From NCBI RefSeq assembly GCF_900167005.1, contig NZ_FUXW01000003.1:77439-141438 (forward strand): a DNA stretch of 64,000 bases, given 5' to 3'. Below the pieces are notes generated by a model that saw only the letters and a program-made list of their open reading frames with translations, was not told the DNA's origin and did no database searches. The stretch is from Butyricicoccus pullicaecorum DSM 23266 (GTDB taxonomy: Bacteria; Bacillota; Clostridia; Oscillospirales; Butyricicoccaceae). Shown here piece after piece: positions 54,324-64,000 of the stretch. Position 1 is the stretch's first letter; each line of letters opens with the position of its first letter. Position numbers and translations under genes: made by a program.

Positions 54324-54355
54324 GGTTATCCCTCGAAGTATTCTTATTCAGACTT

Positions 54356-54384
54356 ATCATAGCAGAAAACACATGAAATCTCAA
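54356..54384 (-). promoter_or_regulatory. Sigma-A promoter of the recJ gene run
   Basis: Minus-strand TTGAGA (54379-54384), a 17-nt spacer and TATGAT (54356-54361), also preceded by TGC as an extended -10. The stretch 54385-54529 shows no gene. Confidence 0.8.
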
Positions 54385-54529
54385 CATATTTTGCCGTCCT
54401 TTCTTGCCCTGTATCCATGAAACGCAGAAAAGACGTCTGAAAGTCTGTCTTTATATGCTGTAAGCACGAACACGCAGTCCGCATGCGTTCCCGTAAACTG
54501 CACACATTTTTTAGAGCTTTTGGCACTCC

Positions 54530-54561
54530 AAAGAAAAAGACCGCTTCAAAAAGCGGTCTTT
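54530..54561 (-). terminator. Terminator of the uvrA operon
   Basis: AAAGACCGCTT and AAGCGGTCTTT form an 11-bp stem, followed on the minus strand by TTCTTTGG. Confidence 0.85.
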
Positions 54562-54578
54562 GACATAGAACTGATATT

Positions 54579-57425
54579 TTATTCGGCTTCGCGGCGTTTG
54601 CGGTCGCGTTCGAGTATCTTTTTGAGATATCTACCGGTGTAAGACGTTTCGCACGCGGCAACGTCCTCCGGTGTTCCGGCAACAACCACCTCACCGCCGC
54701 CGTCACCGCCCTCTGGGCCGAGGTCAATGATATAGTCAGCGGTCTTGATGACATCCAGATTGTGCTCGATGACCACAACCGTATTTCCAGTATCAACCAG
54801 CTTTTGCAGCACGTCTACCAGACGGTGCACATCGGCAATGTGCAGGCCGGTGGTCGGCTCGTCCAGAATGTAGATGGTCTTGCCGGTCGCACGCTTGGAC
54901 AGCTCGGTCGCCAGCTTGGCACGCTGTGCCTCACCGCCCGACAGCGTGGTCGACGACTGGCCGAGCTTGATGTAGCCCAGACCAACGTCCTGCATGGTTT
55001 GCAGCCGACGTGCGATCTTGGGCACATTTTCAAAGAAGATCAGTGCCTCATCCACGGTCATATCCAGCACTTCATAGATGTTTTTGCCCTTGTAGCGCAC
55101 TTCAAGGGTTTCCTTATTGTATCGCTTGCCCTTGCACACGTCACAGGGCACGTAGATATCGGGCAAAAAGTGCATCTCGATTTTGAGCAGGCCGTCGCCC
55201 GTGCACGCCTCGCATCGACCGCCCTTGACGTTAAACGAGAATCGTCCGGGGCCGTAGCCGCGCATCTTGGCATCCTGCGTCGAGGCGAACAGGTCACGGA
55301 TGTCGTTGAATACGCCGGTATAGGTTGCCGGGTTGGAACGCGGCGTGCGTCCGATGGGCGACTGGTCGATATCGATGACCTTGTCCAGATTTTCCATGCC
55401 CTCAATGGAGTCGAATGCACCCGGTCGGGTCTTTGCACCGTTCAAATCAGCAGCCAGCTTCTTGTACAGAATCTCGTTGATGAACGACGACTTGCCCGAA
55501 CCAGACACACCGGTCACACAGGTCAGCGTGCCGAGCGGGATGGAGAAATCGGTATGCTTTAAGTTGTTGACCGCCGCACCGCGCACGGTCAGCCACTTGC
55601 CGCTTCCCTTTCTGTGCACCTCGGGCACCGGAATGAACCGTCTGCCCGACAAGTATGCGCCGGTGATGGACTTTTCATCCTCAAGCATCTCGTCGACCGT
55701 ACCCTGGAACACGACTTCACCGCCATGTACACCTGCACCCGGACCGATATCGACGATATGGTCGGCAGCGTACATGGTATCCTCATCGTGCTCGACCACA
55801 ATCAATGTGTTGCCCAGATCGCGCAGACGCTTGAGCGTATCGAGCAGCTTATCGTTGTCGCGCTGGTGCAGACCGATGGACGGCTCGTCCAGAATATACA
55901 GCACGCCCATGAGCGACGAACCGATCTGCGTCGCCAGACGGATGCGCTGGCTCTCACCGCCCGACAGCGTACCCGAAGCACGCGACAGGGTCAGGTATTC
56001 CAGACCGACCGACTGCAAAAATCCCAGACGGTCCAAGATTTCCTTGATGACACGATCACCGATCTTGTGCTGCATCTCGGTCAGTTCCAAATTATGCATG
56101 AAATCCAATGCCTTGGTGACCGACAGTTCACAGTACTGGGCGATGTTCAGACCGCCCACCGTGACCGCAAGAATCTCTTTTTTGAGGCGATGGCCGTGAC
56201 AGTCCGGGCAGAGGATCTCACTCATGCAGTCCTCGATCTCGGCACGCATGTAATCGCTGTTCGTCTCGTGGTAGCGGCGTTCCAGATTGTTGATGATGCC
56301 CTCGAACGGCTGGCTCATCGTACTGCCCGAAAAGCGCTTGACCGACAGTTCCAGCGGTTCTCCCTTGGTACCGTACAGCAGCGCGTCCAGCGCATCTTCG
56401 GAGAAGTCGCACAGCGGGGTATCCATGGTGAACCCAAAACGCTTGCCCAATGCATCATAGTACATGCGCGAAATCGAGCCAGGTTCGGCGTTCGACCAGC
56501 CCGATGCCCGGATGGCACCCTCGGCAATGGACAGCTTGCGGTTGGGAATGATGCGGTCGGGGTCAATCTTCATCTGGATGCCCAGACCGGTACAGGTCGG
56601 GCAGGCACCATAGGGATTGTTAAACGAGAACATGCGCGGCGTCAGCTCTTCGATCGAGATGCCGCAGTCCTCACAGGCATAGTTCTGGGAGAAAGTCAGC
56701 GTTTCCCCGCCGATGACATCGGCCAGTACCAAACCGCCCGACAGTGCGGACGCGGTCTCGACCGAGTCGGTGATACGCGAGCGCGCGTCCGGGCGCACGA
56801 CCACGCGGTCGACCACGACTTCGATCGAGTGCTTTTTATTCTTCTCCAGCTTGATTTCTTCGGACAGATCGTACAGATTGCCGTCCACTCGCACGCGGAC
56901 ATAGCCCGACTTGCGGGCATCATTCAAAATCTTGACGTGTTCGCCCTTGCGCTGGCGCACGACCGGTGCCAGAATCTGCATTTTGGTGCCTTCGGGCAGG
57001 CTCATCAGCTGGTCAATGATCTGGTCAATGGTCTGCTGGTGAATTTCCTTGCCGCACTTGGGACAGTGCGGCGTGCCGATACGCGCCCAGAGCAGACGCA
57101 AATAATCATAAATCTCGGTAACCGTGCCCACCGTCGAGCGCGGGTTCTTGGAGGTGGTTTTCTGGTCGATGGAAATCGCCGGGGACAGACCGTCGATATA
57201 ATCTACATCGGGTTTTTCCATCTGTCCGAGGAACTGACGTGCATAGGAGGACAGCGACTCGACATAGCGGCGCTGTCCCTCGGCGTAAATGGTATCGAAC
57301 GCCAGTGAGGATTTACCCGAACCGGACAGTCCGGTAAAAACCACCAGCTTATCACGCGGGATGGCGATATCCACATTCTTGAGGTTGTGTTCTCGCGCTC
57401 CCTTGATATAAATTTGCTCTTGCAT
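54579..57425 (-). CDS. uvrA: UvrABC system protein A
   Basis: Damage-recognition ATPase of nucleotide excision repair. The 948-residue protein has two ABC modules with Walker A loops [11 protein letters not shown] and [11 protein letters not shown], signature motifs [13 protein letters not shown] and [13 protein letters not shown], and zinc-binding cysteines (CPKC, CEDC, CPTC, CEAC, CDVC). It is the last gene of the GNAT-radC-uvrB-MBL-EFR1-uvrA unit. Confidence 0.98.
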   Translation of the reverse strand: MQEQIYIKGAREHNLKNVDIAIPRDKLVVFTGLSGSGKSSLAFDTIYAEGQRRYVESLSSYARQFLGQMEKPDVDYIDGLSPAISIDQKTTSKNPRSTVGTVTEIYDYLRLLWARIGTPHCPKCGKEIHQQTIDQIIDQLMSLPEGTKMQILAPVVRQRKGEHVKILNDARKSGYVRVRVDGNLYDLSEEIKLEKNKKHSIEVVVDRVVVRPDARSRITDSVETASALSGGLVLADVIGGETLTFSQNYACEDCGISIEELTPRMFSFNNPYGACPTCTGLGIQMKIDPDRIIPNRKLSIAEGAIRASGWSNAEPGSISRMYYDALGKRFGFTMDTPLCDFSEDALDALLYGTKGEPLELSVKRFSGSTMSQPFEGIINNLERRYHETNSDYMRAEIEDCMSEILCPDCHGHRLKKEILAVTVGGLNIAQYCELSVTKALDFMHNLELTEMQHKIGDRVIKEILDRLGFLQSVGLEYLTLSRASGTLSGGESQRIRLATQIGSSLMGVLYILDEPSIGLHQRDNDKLLDTLKRLRDLGNTLIVVEHDEDTMYAADHIVDIGPGAGVHGGEVVFQGTVDEMLEDEKSITGAYLSGRRFIPVPEVHRKGSGKWLTVRGAAVNNLKHTDFSIPLGTLTCVTGVSGSGKSSFINEILYKKLAADLNGAKTRPGAFDSIEGMENLDKVIDIDQSPIGRTPRSNPATYTGVFNDIRDLFASTQDAKMRGYGPGRFSFNVKGGRCEACTGDGLLKIEMHFLPDIYVPCDVCKGKRYNKETLEVRYKGKNIYEVLDMTVDEALIFFENVPKIARRLQTMQDVGLGYIKLGQSSTTLSGGEAQRAKLATELSKRATGKTIYILDEPTTGLHIADVHRLVDVLQKLVDTGNTVVVIEHNLDVIKTADYIIDLGPEGGDGGGEVVVAGTPEDVAACETSYTGRYLKKILERDRKRREAE

Positions 57426-57452
57426 AGATCTTCCTTTCGCACCGATATCCGC

Positions 57453-58265
57453 TCACACAAAGGTGGCGTTGTCCGCTCTGCGGGCGTAGCCAAGTTCCAG
57501 CTCTTCCTTGTGGTACAGATATCCGGGATCGTCGTAATATTTCGCGCCGGTGGGACATTTCTTCACACAGGCGCAGCACTTGATACAGACACCGGGAACC
57601 AGCGACGGGTCGCTCTTGTCAATCGAGCCCATCGGGCAAACGTTCACACAGATACCGCAGCCATCGCACTTATCCGGGTCGGTTTTGGGTTTCACTTTTA
57701 AAATGTTGATGGGATTTCCCGCACGGTCACGGGGTGTATAGTATGGACGGACGGGGTCTTGACCACCAACCTGTGCCGGCGTGACATAGGTTCCTGCGGT
57801 CAGTTTCTCCCAGACTGCGCCCGCAAATGCACGCGCCTCGACAAGGTCATCCGCATCCGGCCGTCCAGCTGCGAGGGTACGCGAAAAAGCGTGTTCTCCG
57901 ACAAAGGCCGCACCCGCGATGGTATGAAATCCATCTTGCTCCAAAATGTTGCGCAGTTCCATCAAACCGTCGTCGTAATTGCGGTTGCCGAACAGCACGA
58001 CCGGCACGGCCAGCGCACCGCCGCCCACGACCGTATGTAAATACTTGACCAGCAGATTGGGTACACGTCCGGCGTAGACCGGTGTGCCAAAGACGACCAG
58101 ATCATCCGGGCCAAAGGTCTTGACCGTCTCGCGGGACGCGGGCAGGGTAAAATCGAAAACTTGGTAATCGGTTCCGGCGTGCTGCGCCAGCGTCTGCGCA
58201 ATCGTGCGCACGACCATCTTGGTCGTATCAGTCGCACTCCAGTACATCGCGTGAATGGTTCTCAT
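57453..58265 (-). CDS. EFR1 family flavodoxin-ferredoxin protein
   Basis: A 270-residue redox protein. Residues 1-160 form a flavodoxin-like domain (MYWSATDTTKMVVRTIAQTL, VFGTPVYAGRVPNLL). The C-terminal part has two [4Fe-4S] motifs, CDGCGICVNVCP and CIKCCACVKKCP. This matches the EFR1 (flavodoxin-like plus ferredoxin) family; partner unknown. ATG 58265 lies after AGGGGAG; the longer frame overlaps the MBL gene. It sits inside the uvr operon. Confidence 0.9.
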   Translation of the reverse strand: MRTIHAMYWSATDTTKMVVRTIAQTLAQHAGTDYQVFDFTLPASRETVKTFGPDDLVVFGTPVYAGRVPNLLVKYLHTVVGGGALAVPVVLFGNRNYDDGLMELRNILEQDGFHTIAGAAFVGEHAFSRTLAAGRPDADDLVEARAFAGAVWEKLTAGTYVTPAQVGGQDPVRPYYTPRDRAGNPINILKVKPKTDPDKCDGCGICVNVCPMGSIDKSDPSLVPGVCIKCCACVKKCPTGAKYYDDPGYLYHKEELELGYARRADNATFV

Positions 58266-58282
58266 CTGTCTCTCCCCTCTCG

Positions 58283-59104
58283 TCATAGGTCGACCTGACT
58301 GCCTGCGGGCAGATATCCGATCTGATCGCCCAGCATATCGTGCAGTACCGCGTAAGCATGCTCACCGGTACAGTGTCCGGTCAGATAGCGTGCGCCCGTT
58401 TTGCCCAGCCGCTCACCTACCGCACGAATCAGTTCGTCCGGTTCGCTCTTCTTCTGACTGGGACTGTACAGATGCATGCCGCCCACCACGACATCGGGCA
58501 TCCGTCCGGCGTGCTCAGCCGCACGCTGCACCAGATTGACCACACCGCGATGCGCACAGCCGGTAAACAGGATGCACTTGCCCTTGTCGTACACAATCAG
58601 GCTCTGTTCGTGGGCAAAAGCATCAGGTACATAGGTATCGCCCACCCGCTCGAGCAGGTTTTTGCCGCCTTCAGACTGGCATTCGGTGCCGGTCACGTCG
58701 GAAAACAGCAGCAGATTGGGGCTGACCTCGTACACGTCCCCGGTAGGAACCAGACGCGGATGATGTTCCAGTTCAGGGTCCAAGCCGATTGGCCGCACGC
58801 CCTCAGGTTTGCGTGAAAAATGCGGCTCAAACGCCCGGGAATGGACGTAGACCGGCGCGTGATCGTTCTCTCTCAGAAAGGCGGACAGTCCACCGCCGTG
58901 GTCATAGTGTCCATGGGACAAAAACGCGCGGTCAACACGGGCAATGTCCAGCCCCAGCGCATGCGCGTTGCGCAAAAACAGTTCACTCTGTCCGAGGTCG
59001 AACAGCAGGTGCTCGCGCTCGGTCTCAAGATAAAAACTCAGTCCATGCTCACAGCCGAATGCCGGATCGGCTGCATGCTCCTCGACCAGCGTATACAAGC
59101 GCAT
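58283..59104 (-). CDS. MBL-fold metallo-hydrolase within the uvr operon
   Basis: A 273-residue metallo-beta-lactamase-fold protein with FLSHGHYDHGGGL and a C-terminal half including LFTGCAHRGVVNLV and YLTGHCTGEHAY. It resembles the archaeal-type dihydropterin-(RFA-P synthase-like) MBL group. The substrate is unknown. It is located between uvrB and the EFR1 gene, 18 bases after uvrB. AGGAGG ribosome binding site. Confidence 0.9.
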   Translation of the reverse strand: MRLYTLVEEHAADPAFGCEHGLSFYLETEREHLLFDLGQSELFLRNAHALGLDIARVDRAFLSHGHYDHGGGLSAFLRENDHAPVYVHSRAFEPHFSRKPEGVRPIGLDPELEHHPRLVPTGDVYEVSPNLLLFSDVTGTECQSEGGKNLLERVGDTYVPDAFAHEQSLIVYDKGKCILFTGCAHRGVVNLVQRAAEHAGRMPDVVVGGMHLYSPSQKKSEPDELIRAVGERLGKTGARYLTGHCTGEHAYAVLHDMLGDQIGYLPAGSQVDL

Positions 59105-59121
59105 ATCTGCGCCTCCTCTCT

Positions 59122-61077
59122 CTATTTCCCGCTCTCGAGTGCCTTGATCTGGTCACGCAGCTCGGCTGCCAGCTCGAACTCGAGCAGCTTTGCCGCCTCC
59201 TTCATCTGGCGGGTCAGACGGGCGATCTCGGCCGTGCGCTCGGTCTTGCTCATGCGCTTTTTGCCGGGCGTCTTGCTCTCGGACGAAATCTCGATGATCT
59301 CGTGGACGTTCTTCTGGATGGTCTTGGGCACGATACCGTGCGCCTTGTTGAACGCCATCTGCTTTTCTCTGCGACGTGCGGTCTCGTCGATGGCACGGCG
59401 CATAGAATTTGTGATGGTATCCGCGTACATGACGACACGACCCTCGGCATTTCGCGCCGCACGGCCAATGGTCTGGATGAGCGAGGTTTCCGAGCGCAGG
59501 AAGCCCTCCTTGTCCGCATCCAGAATGGCAACCAGCGAGACTTCGGGCAAGTCCAGACCCTCACGCAGCAGGTTGATGCCGACCAGCACGTCGTACAGAC
59601 CCAGACGCAGATCGCGGATGAGCTCCATGCGCTCGATGGTCTTGACATCGTGGTGCAGATAGCGCACGCGCACGCCGGCATTTTCCAGATAATCGGTCAG
59701 ATCTTCGGCCATCTTTTTGGTCAGCGTCGTGACCAATACGCGCTCCTTGCGTGCGGTGACCGCGTGAATCTCACCCAGCAGGTCGTCGATCTGACCCTCA
59801 ACCGGGCGCACCTCGATGATGGGGTCAAGCAGACCGGTCGGCCTGATGACCTGCTCGACGATCTGACCCGAGCGCTCGCGCTCGTAGTCGCCCGGCGTTG
59901 CCGAGACGTAAATGACCTGGTTGATGCGGTCGTTAAATTCCTCGAAGTTCAAAGGACGGTTATCAAAGGCCGACGGCAGACGGAAACCGTTGTCAATCAG
60001 GCTCTTTTTGCGTGCGTAGTCGCCGTGATACATGGCGCGCACCTGCGGCAGAGTCACGTGACTCTCGTCGACGATGAGCAGGAAGTCCTTGGGGAAATAG
60101 TCGATAAGGGTAAAAGGTGCCGAACCGGGTTCACGTCCGGAAATAACGCGGGAATAGTTCTCGATACCGCTGCAAAAGCCGATTTCCTGCATCATTTCGA
60201 TATCATAGCGGGTGCGCTGGGCAATGCGCTGGGCTTCGACCAGCTTGCCATGCTCCTCAAACCACTTGACCCGCTCGTCCAGTTCACGTTCCAGTTCCTC
60301 GACCGCGCGTGCCATCTTCTCTTTGGTCGTGACGTAGTGGCTTGCCGGGTAGATGGCGACGTGCTGCACGTCGCGGGTGGCTGCGCCGGTCAGCGGGTTG
60401 ATCTCGCACAGGCGGTCAATCTCATCTCCAAAGAACTCCACGCGGAAGGCCATATTCTCCGCGTATGCTGGCCAGATCTCGACCACGTCGCCGCGCACAC
60501 GGAAACGGTTACGCTCGAATGCGATGTCATTGCGCTCGTACTGAATCTCGATGAGCTTGCGCAGCAGCTCGTCGCGATCGCGTGTCATGCCCGGACGCAG
60601 CGAAATGACCATGTTCTTGTAATCGATCGGGTCACCGAGCGAGTAGATGCACGAGACCGAGGCCACGATGATGACGTCTTCCCGCTCGAACAGTGCACTC
60701 GTCGCCGAGTGGCGCAGGCGGTCAATCTCCTCGTTGATGGCCGAATCCTTCTCAATGTAGGTATCAGTCGAGGCAATATAAGCCTCAGGCTGGTAGTAAT
60801 CGTAGTAAGAAACGAAAAATTCCACCGCATTATGCGGGAAAAACTCGCGCAGCTCGGAACAAAGCTGCGCTGCAAGGGTCTTATTGTGAGCAAGCACCAA
60901 CGTCGGGCGCTGGGTGCGCTCGATGATGTTTGCCATGGTGAAGGTCTTACCCGAACCGGTAACGCCGAGCAGTGTCTGCTCGGTCAGACCGTTTTCCACA
61001 CCGGCAGACAGGGCTGCAACCGCCGTGGGCTGATCGCCCGCCATCTGGTACGGGCTGACTACCTGAAATTTTGGCAT
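59122..61077 (-). CDS. uvrB: UvrABC system protein B
   Basis: Helicase-like damage-verification subunit. The 651-residue protein has Walker [16 protein letters not shown], the beta-hairpin region [21 protein letters not shown], helicase motif [14 protein letters not shown] and a C-terminal UVR domain ([20 protein letters not shown]). ATG 61077 (MPKFQVVS) is preceded by AGGAGG. The 13-residue upstream extension lacks support. Confidence 0.98.
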   Translation of the reverse strand: MPKFQVVSPYQMAGDQPTAVAALSAGVENGLTEQTLLGVTGSGKTFTMANIIERTQRPTLVLAHNKTLAAQLCSELREFFPHNAVEFFVSYYDYYQPEAYIASTDTYIEKDSAINEEIDRLRHSATSALFEREDVIIVASVSCIYSLGDPIDYKNMVISLRPGMTRDRDELLRKLIEIQYERNDIAFERNRFRVRGDVVEIWPAYAENMAFRVEFFGDEIDRLCEINPLTGAATRDVQHVAIYPASHYVTTKEKMARAVEELERELDERVKWFEEHGKLVEAQRIAQRTRYDIEMMQEIGFCSGIENYSRVISGREPGSAPFTLIDYFPKDFLLIVDESHVTLPQVRAMYHGDYARKKSLIDNGFRLPSAFDNRPLNFEEFNDRINQVIYVSATPGDYERERSGQIVEQVIRPTGLLDPIIEVRPVEGQIDDLLGEIHAVTARKERVLVTTLTKKMAEDLTDYLENAGVRVRYLHHDVKTIERMELIRDLRLGLYDVLVGINLLREGLDLPEVSLVAILDADKEGFLRSETSLIQTIGRAARNAEGRVVMYADTITNSMRRAIDETARRREKQMAFNKAHGIVPKTIQKNVHEIIEISSESKTPGKKRMSKTERTAEIARLTRQMKEAAKLLEFELAAELRDQIKALESGK

Positions 61078-61091
61078 AGGGGATGTTCCTC

Positions 61092-61841
61092 CTAGTATTT
61101 TGCAAAAAATCCGCACTCGGACAGGGAGACAAAGTCATGTTCTCCGAAAATCAGGTGCTCGATCAGATCGATACCGACACCGCGTAGCAAGGTCCAAAGC
61201 TGTTCGGTCGTGCGGATATCGGCCTGTGACGGACGCGCCGGACCGCGTGGATGATTGTGCGCGAGCACAACGCTGTCAGCCTTATGGCGCATGGCCAGTT
61301 CGTTGATGGCCTGCACACTGACTTCGCTTGCGCTGACCGCACCGTGACACAGCAAATCACAGCTGATGGGACGGCGTGCCGCATCCAGACAAAGTAAAAC
61401 CGCGATCTCCTGCCGCAGTCCCTTGAACTGCGGACGCAGGTAATCGGCCATGCGCTCGACCGTATCCAGCTGCGCACGGGAGTTTTGCTGAATGGTGCGG
61501 CTGCGGTCGCAGCGGCGCTCATGTGCACCCAGGGTATACAGATAGAGTGCAACCTGATCGCCCACACCATCCACCTTTTTGAGTTCCTCGATCGAAGCCT
61601 CGAACACGCGATGATACCCGCCAAAGGTGCGAATCAAGCGATGCGCCAAGGGGTTGACATCGCGTCTGGGCACGGCATAGTACAGCAAGACCTCGAGCGC
61701 CTCATGCGGCTGCAAACTGTCAAATCCCTGCTGTACCAGACGCTCACGCATGCGCGTGCGGTGGTCAGTGTGCACGGGCACATCTTTCTTCTTTTCCTGT
61801 TTTGTGCTTTTCTTCGGTTTCTCCGCCGATGACTTGGACAT
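61092..61841 (-). CDS. radC: RadC/JAB-domain protein
   Basis: A 249-residue RadC-family protein. An N-terminal basic stretch ([13 protein letters not shown]) and a helix-hairpin-helix-like part ([15 protein letters not shown]) precede the JAMM metal motif [18 protein letters not shown]. The biochemical role of RadC is unresolved despite its DNA-repair name. It is co-transcribed with uvrB, 14 bases upstream of it. Confidence 0.92.
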   Translation of the reverse strand: MSKSSAEKPKKSTKQEKKKDVPVHTDHRTRMRERLVQQGFDSLQPHEALEVLLYYAVPRRDVNPLAHRLIRTFGGYHRVFEASIEELKKVDGVGDQVALYLYTLGAHERRCDRSRTIQQNSRAQLDTVERMADYLRPQFKGLRQEIAVLLCLDAARRPISCDLLCHGAVSASEVSVQAINELAMRHKADSVVLAHNHPRGPARPSQADIRTTEQLWTLLRGVGIDLIEHLIFGEHDFVSLSECGFFAKY

Positions 61842-61873
61842 CGCGGTCTCACCTCCTGCCTGTTACGCCTGCA

Positions 61874-62500
61874 TCACGCACCGTGTACGCGGACGGTCTC
61901 GTCCAGACGCACGGTCTTGGCCTGCGCCTCGAGCACAGCCTTGGTCTGCGCTTCATCCCGAATCTCCGGAAAGGGTACGGTCGGCACCGGTGCCATCTCA
62001 TGCGGACGCAGGCTCTTGGCCATCCAGAGCACATCGCGCCACTGTCCAAACTTGTACATGCTGTTCTGATACGCACCCGAGATGGTAAATCCCATCGCGG
62101 TATGGAACTTGATGCTGCGCTCGTTGGGCGAAGTGATACCGACAAAGATATTGTAATAGCCCTGACGCACGAGCAGCGAAAAGAGTGCACGATAGAGCGC
62201 TGCCGCGACCCCCTGACGGTGAAAATCAGGGGCAACATAGATCGAAGTCTCGACCGACCACTGATATCCTGCACGGGAGCGATGGGGCGAGGCGTAGCCA
62301 TACCCAGCGATCCGTCCATCGATCCGGCAGACCAGCCAGGGCAGGGTCTTGGTATAGGTTTCGATGCGTCGGCAGAATTCCTCATGGGAAGGTGCTTCAT
62401 ATTCGCTGGAAACCGTGGTGTTGGTCACATATGGGCCATAAATTGCAAGCATTTCGTCAGCGTCTGCCAGTGTGGCAGGCTGAATGGTGACTTGGGACAT
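61874..62500 (-). CDS. GNAT family N-acetyltransferase
   Basis: A 208-residue acetyltransferase of the phosphinothricin acetyltransferase-like (Pat/YncA) group: IRPATLADADEM-type start (TIQPATLADADEMLAIYGPY), acetyl-CoA loop APDFHRQGVAAALY, and NERSIKFHTAMGF. The substrate is unknown. It has an extra C-terminal tail of about 30 residues. It is the first gene of the uvr unit, 32 bases before radC. Confidence 0.9.
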   Translation of the reverse strand: MSQVTIQPATLADADEMLAIYGPYVTNTTVSSEYEAPSHEEFCRRIETYTKTLPWLVCRIDGRIAGYGYASPHRSRAGYQWSVETSIYVAPDFHRQGVAAALYRALFSLLVRQGYYNIFVGITSPNERSIKFHTAMGFTISGAYQNSMYKFGQWRDVLWMAKSLRPHEMAPVPTVPFPEIRDEAQTKAVLEAQAKTVRLDETVRVHGA

Positions 62501-62554
62501 ATCGTTTTCTTCCCCTTTGCGCGCAGATGCGCCAGATGTTCTTTTTCATCCTAT

Positions 62555-62584
62555 ATCATAGCACAAACGAACGTCTGTTTGCAA
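62555..62584 (-). promoter_or_regulatory. Promoter of the GNAT-radC-uvrB-MBL-EFR1-uvrA unit
   Basis: Minus-strand TTGCAA (62579-62584), an 18-nt spacer and TATGAT (62555-62560), with TGC directly before the -10. No LexA (CGAACNNNNGTTCG-like) box was found in the immediate leader. Overlapping CGTTCGTTTG is only a half-site. Confidence 0.7.
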
Positions 62585-62640
62585 CCGTTTTTTCCCCTTC
62601 TCTTTTTGTCATTCTGCCCGTTTCCCTGTCCGATAAAACG

Positions 62641-62649
62641 TGGTATACT
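62641..62649 (+). promoter_or_regulatory. Extended -10 promoter of the DUF4364 gene
   Basis: TGG followed by TATACT (62644-62649), 33 bases before the start codon. Confidence 0.6.
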
Positions 62650-62681
62650 GTATTTGACTATGAGCGCAAGGAGGACACGCC

Positions 62682-63221
62682 ATGGCCCGCTATGGTTTTA
62701 TCAAAACAAAAGAGGACGTCAAGTTCCTTATTCTATATTCGATGTGTTATCTGCCCGATCCCGCAACTTTCGAGATCATGCTCGACGTATGCACCTGGTG
62801 TGATGACGGCTTTACCTGGTTTGACTTCAAAGAGGCATTCGACGAGCTGGTTGCGACCGGTCACATCACAGTCGCCGACCCCTGTGCCGACACCACCTAC
62901 CAGATCAGCGAAAAAGGCCGGGAAGCGCTGGCAGCGTTCGAAAACCGCCTTCCCTACACCGTCCGCGAGGCCGCACAGCGTTCTGCGCTGCGTGTCGTAC
63001 GGCAGGCGCACCGCGATGCGGTCATCTCGACCCACAGCGAAGCCGTGCAGGAAAATGATTATCTGGTGCGCATGGGCATCGACGAGGTATTTGCACTGGA
63101 AATGCACGCAGCAAACGCCGAGCAGGCATCTCTGCTGGAAAAGACTTTCCGCGCACACGCCGAGGAAATCTATCAGACGCTGCTGCACGCCATGACCCGC
63201 GACTACGAAACCAAAGAATAA
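62682..63221 (+). CDS. DUF4364 family protein
   Basis: A 179-residue protein of a Firmicute family of unknown function. The N-terminal half looks like a winged-helix module (KEDVKFLILYSMCYLPDPAT; FKEAFDELVATGHITVAD). The C-terminal half is alpha/beta. A regulatory role is possible but unproven. CAAGGAGG ribosome binding site; monocistronic. Confidence 0.88.
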   Translation: MARYGFIKTKEDVKFLILYSMCYLPDPATFEIMLDVCTWCDDGFTWFDFKEAFDELVATGHITVADPCADTTYQISEKGREALAAFENRLPYTVREAAQRSALRVVRQAHRDAVISTHSEAVQENDYLVRMGIDEVFALEMHAANAEQASLLEKTFRAHAEEIYQTLLHAMTRDYETKE

Positions 63222-63226
63222 ACAGA

Positions 63227-63254
63227 AAAGACCACCCTTTCGGGTGGTCTTTTT
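63227..63254 (+). terminator. Bidirectional terminator between the DUF4364 gene and ridA
   Basis: AAAGACCACCC and GGGTGGTCTTT form an 11-bp stem with loop TTTC and flanking A/T runs. Confidence 0.88.
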
Positions 63255-63267
63255 ATATTGCGCGATT

Positions 63268-63648
63268 TTACTTAACTGCGACGCACTCAACTTCCAGCTT
63301 TGCGCCCATCGGCAGCGCTGTAACCTGGAAGCAGGAACGAGCCGGTGCACCTTCGGGGAAGTACTTGCCGTAAACCTCGTTGAATGCTGCGAAATCAGCC
63401 AGGTCAGCCAGGAAGCAGGTGGTCTTGACGATGCGGTCCATGCCGACACCGCCCTCAGCCAGAACAGCCTTCAGGTTCTGCATCACCTGCTCAGCCTGCT
63501 CCTCAATGGTGGTACCCTCGATCTTGCCGGTCTTGGGGTTCAGCGGAATCTGACCAGAAGTAAAGATAAACTGCTCGGTCTCGATGGCCTGAGAGTAGGG
63601 GCCGATCGCAGCCGGTGCGTGCGCAGACGAAATAACATTCTTTTTCAT
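63268..63648 (-). CDS. ridA: RidA family enamine/imine deaminase
   Basis: Hydrolyses reactive 2-aminoacrylate and related imines formed by PLP enzymes. The 126-residue protein has APAAIGPYSQAIE, FTSGQIPLNPKTG, the Arg-containing GVGMDRIVKTTCFL and PARSCFQVTALP motifs. ATG 63648 (MKKNVISS) follows AGGAAAGGAA. The 12-residue upstream extension lies in a leader hairpin. Confidence 0.96.
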   Translation of the reverse strand: MKKNVISSAHAPAAIGPYSQAIETEQFIFTSGQIPLNPKTGKIEGTTIEEQAEQVMQNLKAVLAEGGVGMDRIVKTTCFLADLADFAAFNEVYGKYFPEGAPARSCFQVTALPMGAKLEVECVAVK

Positions 63649-63669
63649 AATGAACAAGTTCCTTTCCTG

Positions 63670-63692
63670 GACCATTTGACTCACAAATGGTC
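63670..63692 (-). repeat. Perfect hairpin in the ridA leader
   Basis: GACCATTTG and CAAATGGTC form a 9-bp perfect palindrome with a 5-nt centre, immediately before the ribosome binding site and about 20 bases after the -10 box. It may be an operator or an mRNA hairpin. Confidence 0.6.
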
Positions 63693-63711
63693 GGATTTAT
63701 TTGCTCTTATG

Positions 63712-63740
63712 ATGATACCGGAAATGTGCTCATTTTTCAA
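63712..63740 (-). promoter_or_regulatory. Sigma-A promoter of ridA
   Basis: Minus-strand TTGAAA (63735-63740), a 17-nt spacer and TATCAT (63712-63717). Confidence 0.8.
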
Positions 63741-63775
63741 GCTTAATCTGCGCACAATTTAACCAAAATTTATCC

Positions 63776-64000
63776 TCAGCTATGCAGCTTTTTCATACGC
63801 AGCTGATTCGAAAGGATCTTTTTGCGGATGCGGAGGTTGTTCGGGGTAACTTCGAGCAGCTCGTCCTCGCCCAGGAACTCCAGTGCAGCCTCGATGGACA
63901 TCTGGCGCGGCGGAATCAGACGCAGTGCGTCATCCGAACCGGATGCACGGGTGTTGGTCAGCTGCTTCTTCTTGCAGACGTTGACCGAAATGTCCTCGCT
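63776..64000 (-). CDS. typA: GTP-binding protein TypA/BipA, C-terminal end (cut by window edge)
   Basis: The last 74 residues of the ribosome-binding translational GTPase TypA/BipA. The fragment reads [20 protein letters not shown], then [20 protein letters not shown] and [20 protein letters not shown], which is the conserved C-terminal domain. The gene continues beyond 64000. No terminator is visible between its stop and the ridA promoter. Confidence 0.95.
   Translation of the reverse strand, partial: SEDISVNVCKKKQLTNTRASGSDDALRLIPPRQMSIEAALEFLGEDELLEVTPNNLRIRKKILSNQLRMKKLHS

Overview
The window is a gene-dense, moderately GC-rich stretch of a bacterial chromosome. Its gene families point to an anaerobic, endospore-forming Firmicute of the class Clostridia, probably Oscillospirales; Butyricicoccaceae is only a guess. 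Supporting signs are spore genes (YabP, YabQ, SpoVB-like), a T-box-regulated ilv operon, DUF421/DUF4363/DUF4364 proteins, a rubredoxin-containing flavoprotein, AGGAGG ribosome binding sites and sigma-A promoters with 17-nt spacers. I see no rRNA, tRNA, CRISPR array, insertion sequence or prophage. Both ends cut genes: ilvC on the left and typA on the right.

Region 1-2,810 (minus): ilvB-ilvN-ilvC behind a T-box leader and a consensus promoter. Region 2,900-4,680 (plus): DUF421-DUF4363 and a flavin reductase-rubredoxin fusion. Region 4,820-11,930 (minus): the complete F1Fo ATP synthase operon in canonical order, whose c subunit carries a two-carboxylate, Na+-type binding signature. Region 12,160-20,520: a P-loop protein of unknown function, a D,D-carboxypeptidase with a SigE-like promoter, AEC transporter, aroQ-pepP, a cluster of tiny genes with a forespore-type promoter, a 39-residue membrane peptide, YbaK, YqeG and an AP-endonuclease-like protein. 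It ends in a pair of mirrored multi-hairpin elements.

Region 20,520-34,840: three tandem M42 peptidases, an RluA-type pseudouridine synthase, a P1 peptidase, a PanT-like ECF S-component next to one CoaX, pgi, glyA, an ArsB/NhaD-type permease, a second CoaX and a phosphoesterase. Region 34,900-41,050: an uncharacterised three-gene cluster behind a strong SigE-like promoter, rsmA, a 52-residue gene with a forespore-type promoter, VanW, HPF, an orphan fumarase alpha subunit, an amidohydrolase and a candidate 90-nt small RNA.

Region 41,070-54,390 (minus): the yabM-mazG-yabO-yabP-yabQ-divIC-yabR block known from Bacillus, with an HU gene inserted. It lies downstream of recJ-relA-dtd-MBL-hemZ-uridine-kinase-like genes. 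Region 54,530-62,590 (minus): GNAT-radC-uvrB-MBL-EFR1-uvrA, apparently one DNA-repair operon. The right end holds DUF4364, ridA and typA.

The least-described signals are regulatory or small: the covarying hairpin elements, the candidate sRNA, and several small or unknown genes whose upstream sequences match SigE or SigF/SigG promoters, suggesting undescribed sporulation genes. No reference databases were available. Names come from recognising protein families, and promoter calls come from matching consensus sequences by eye.
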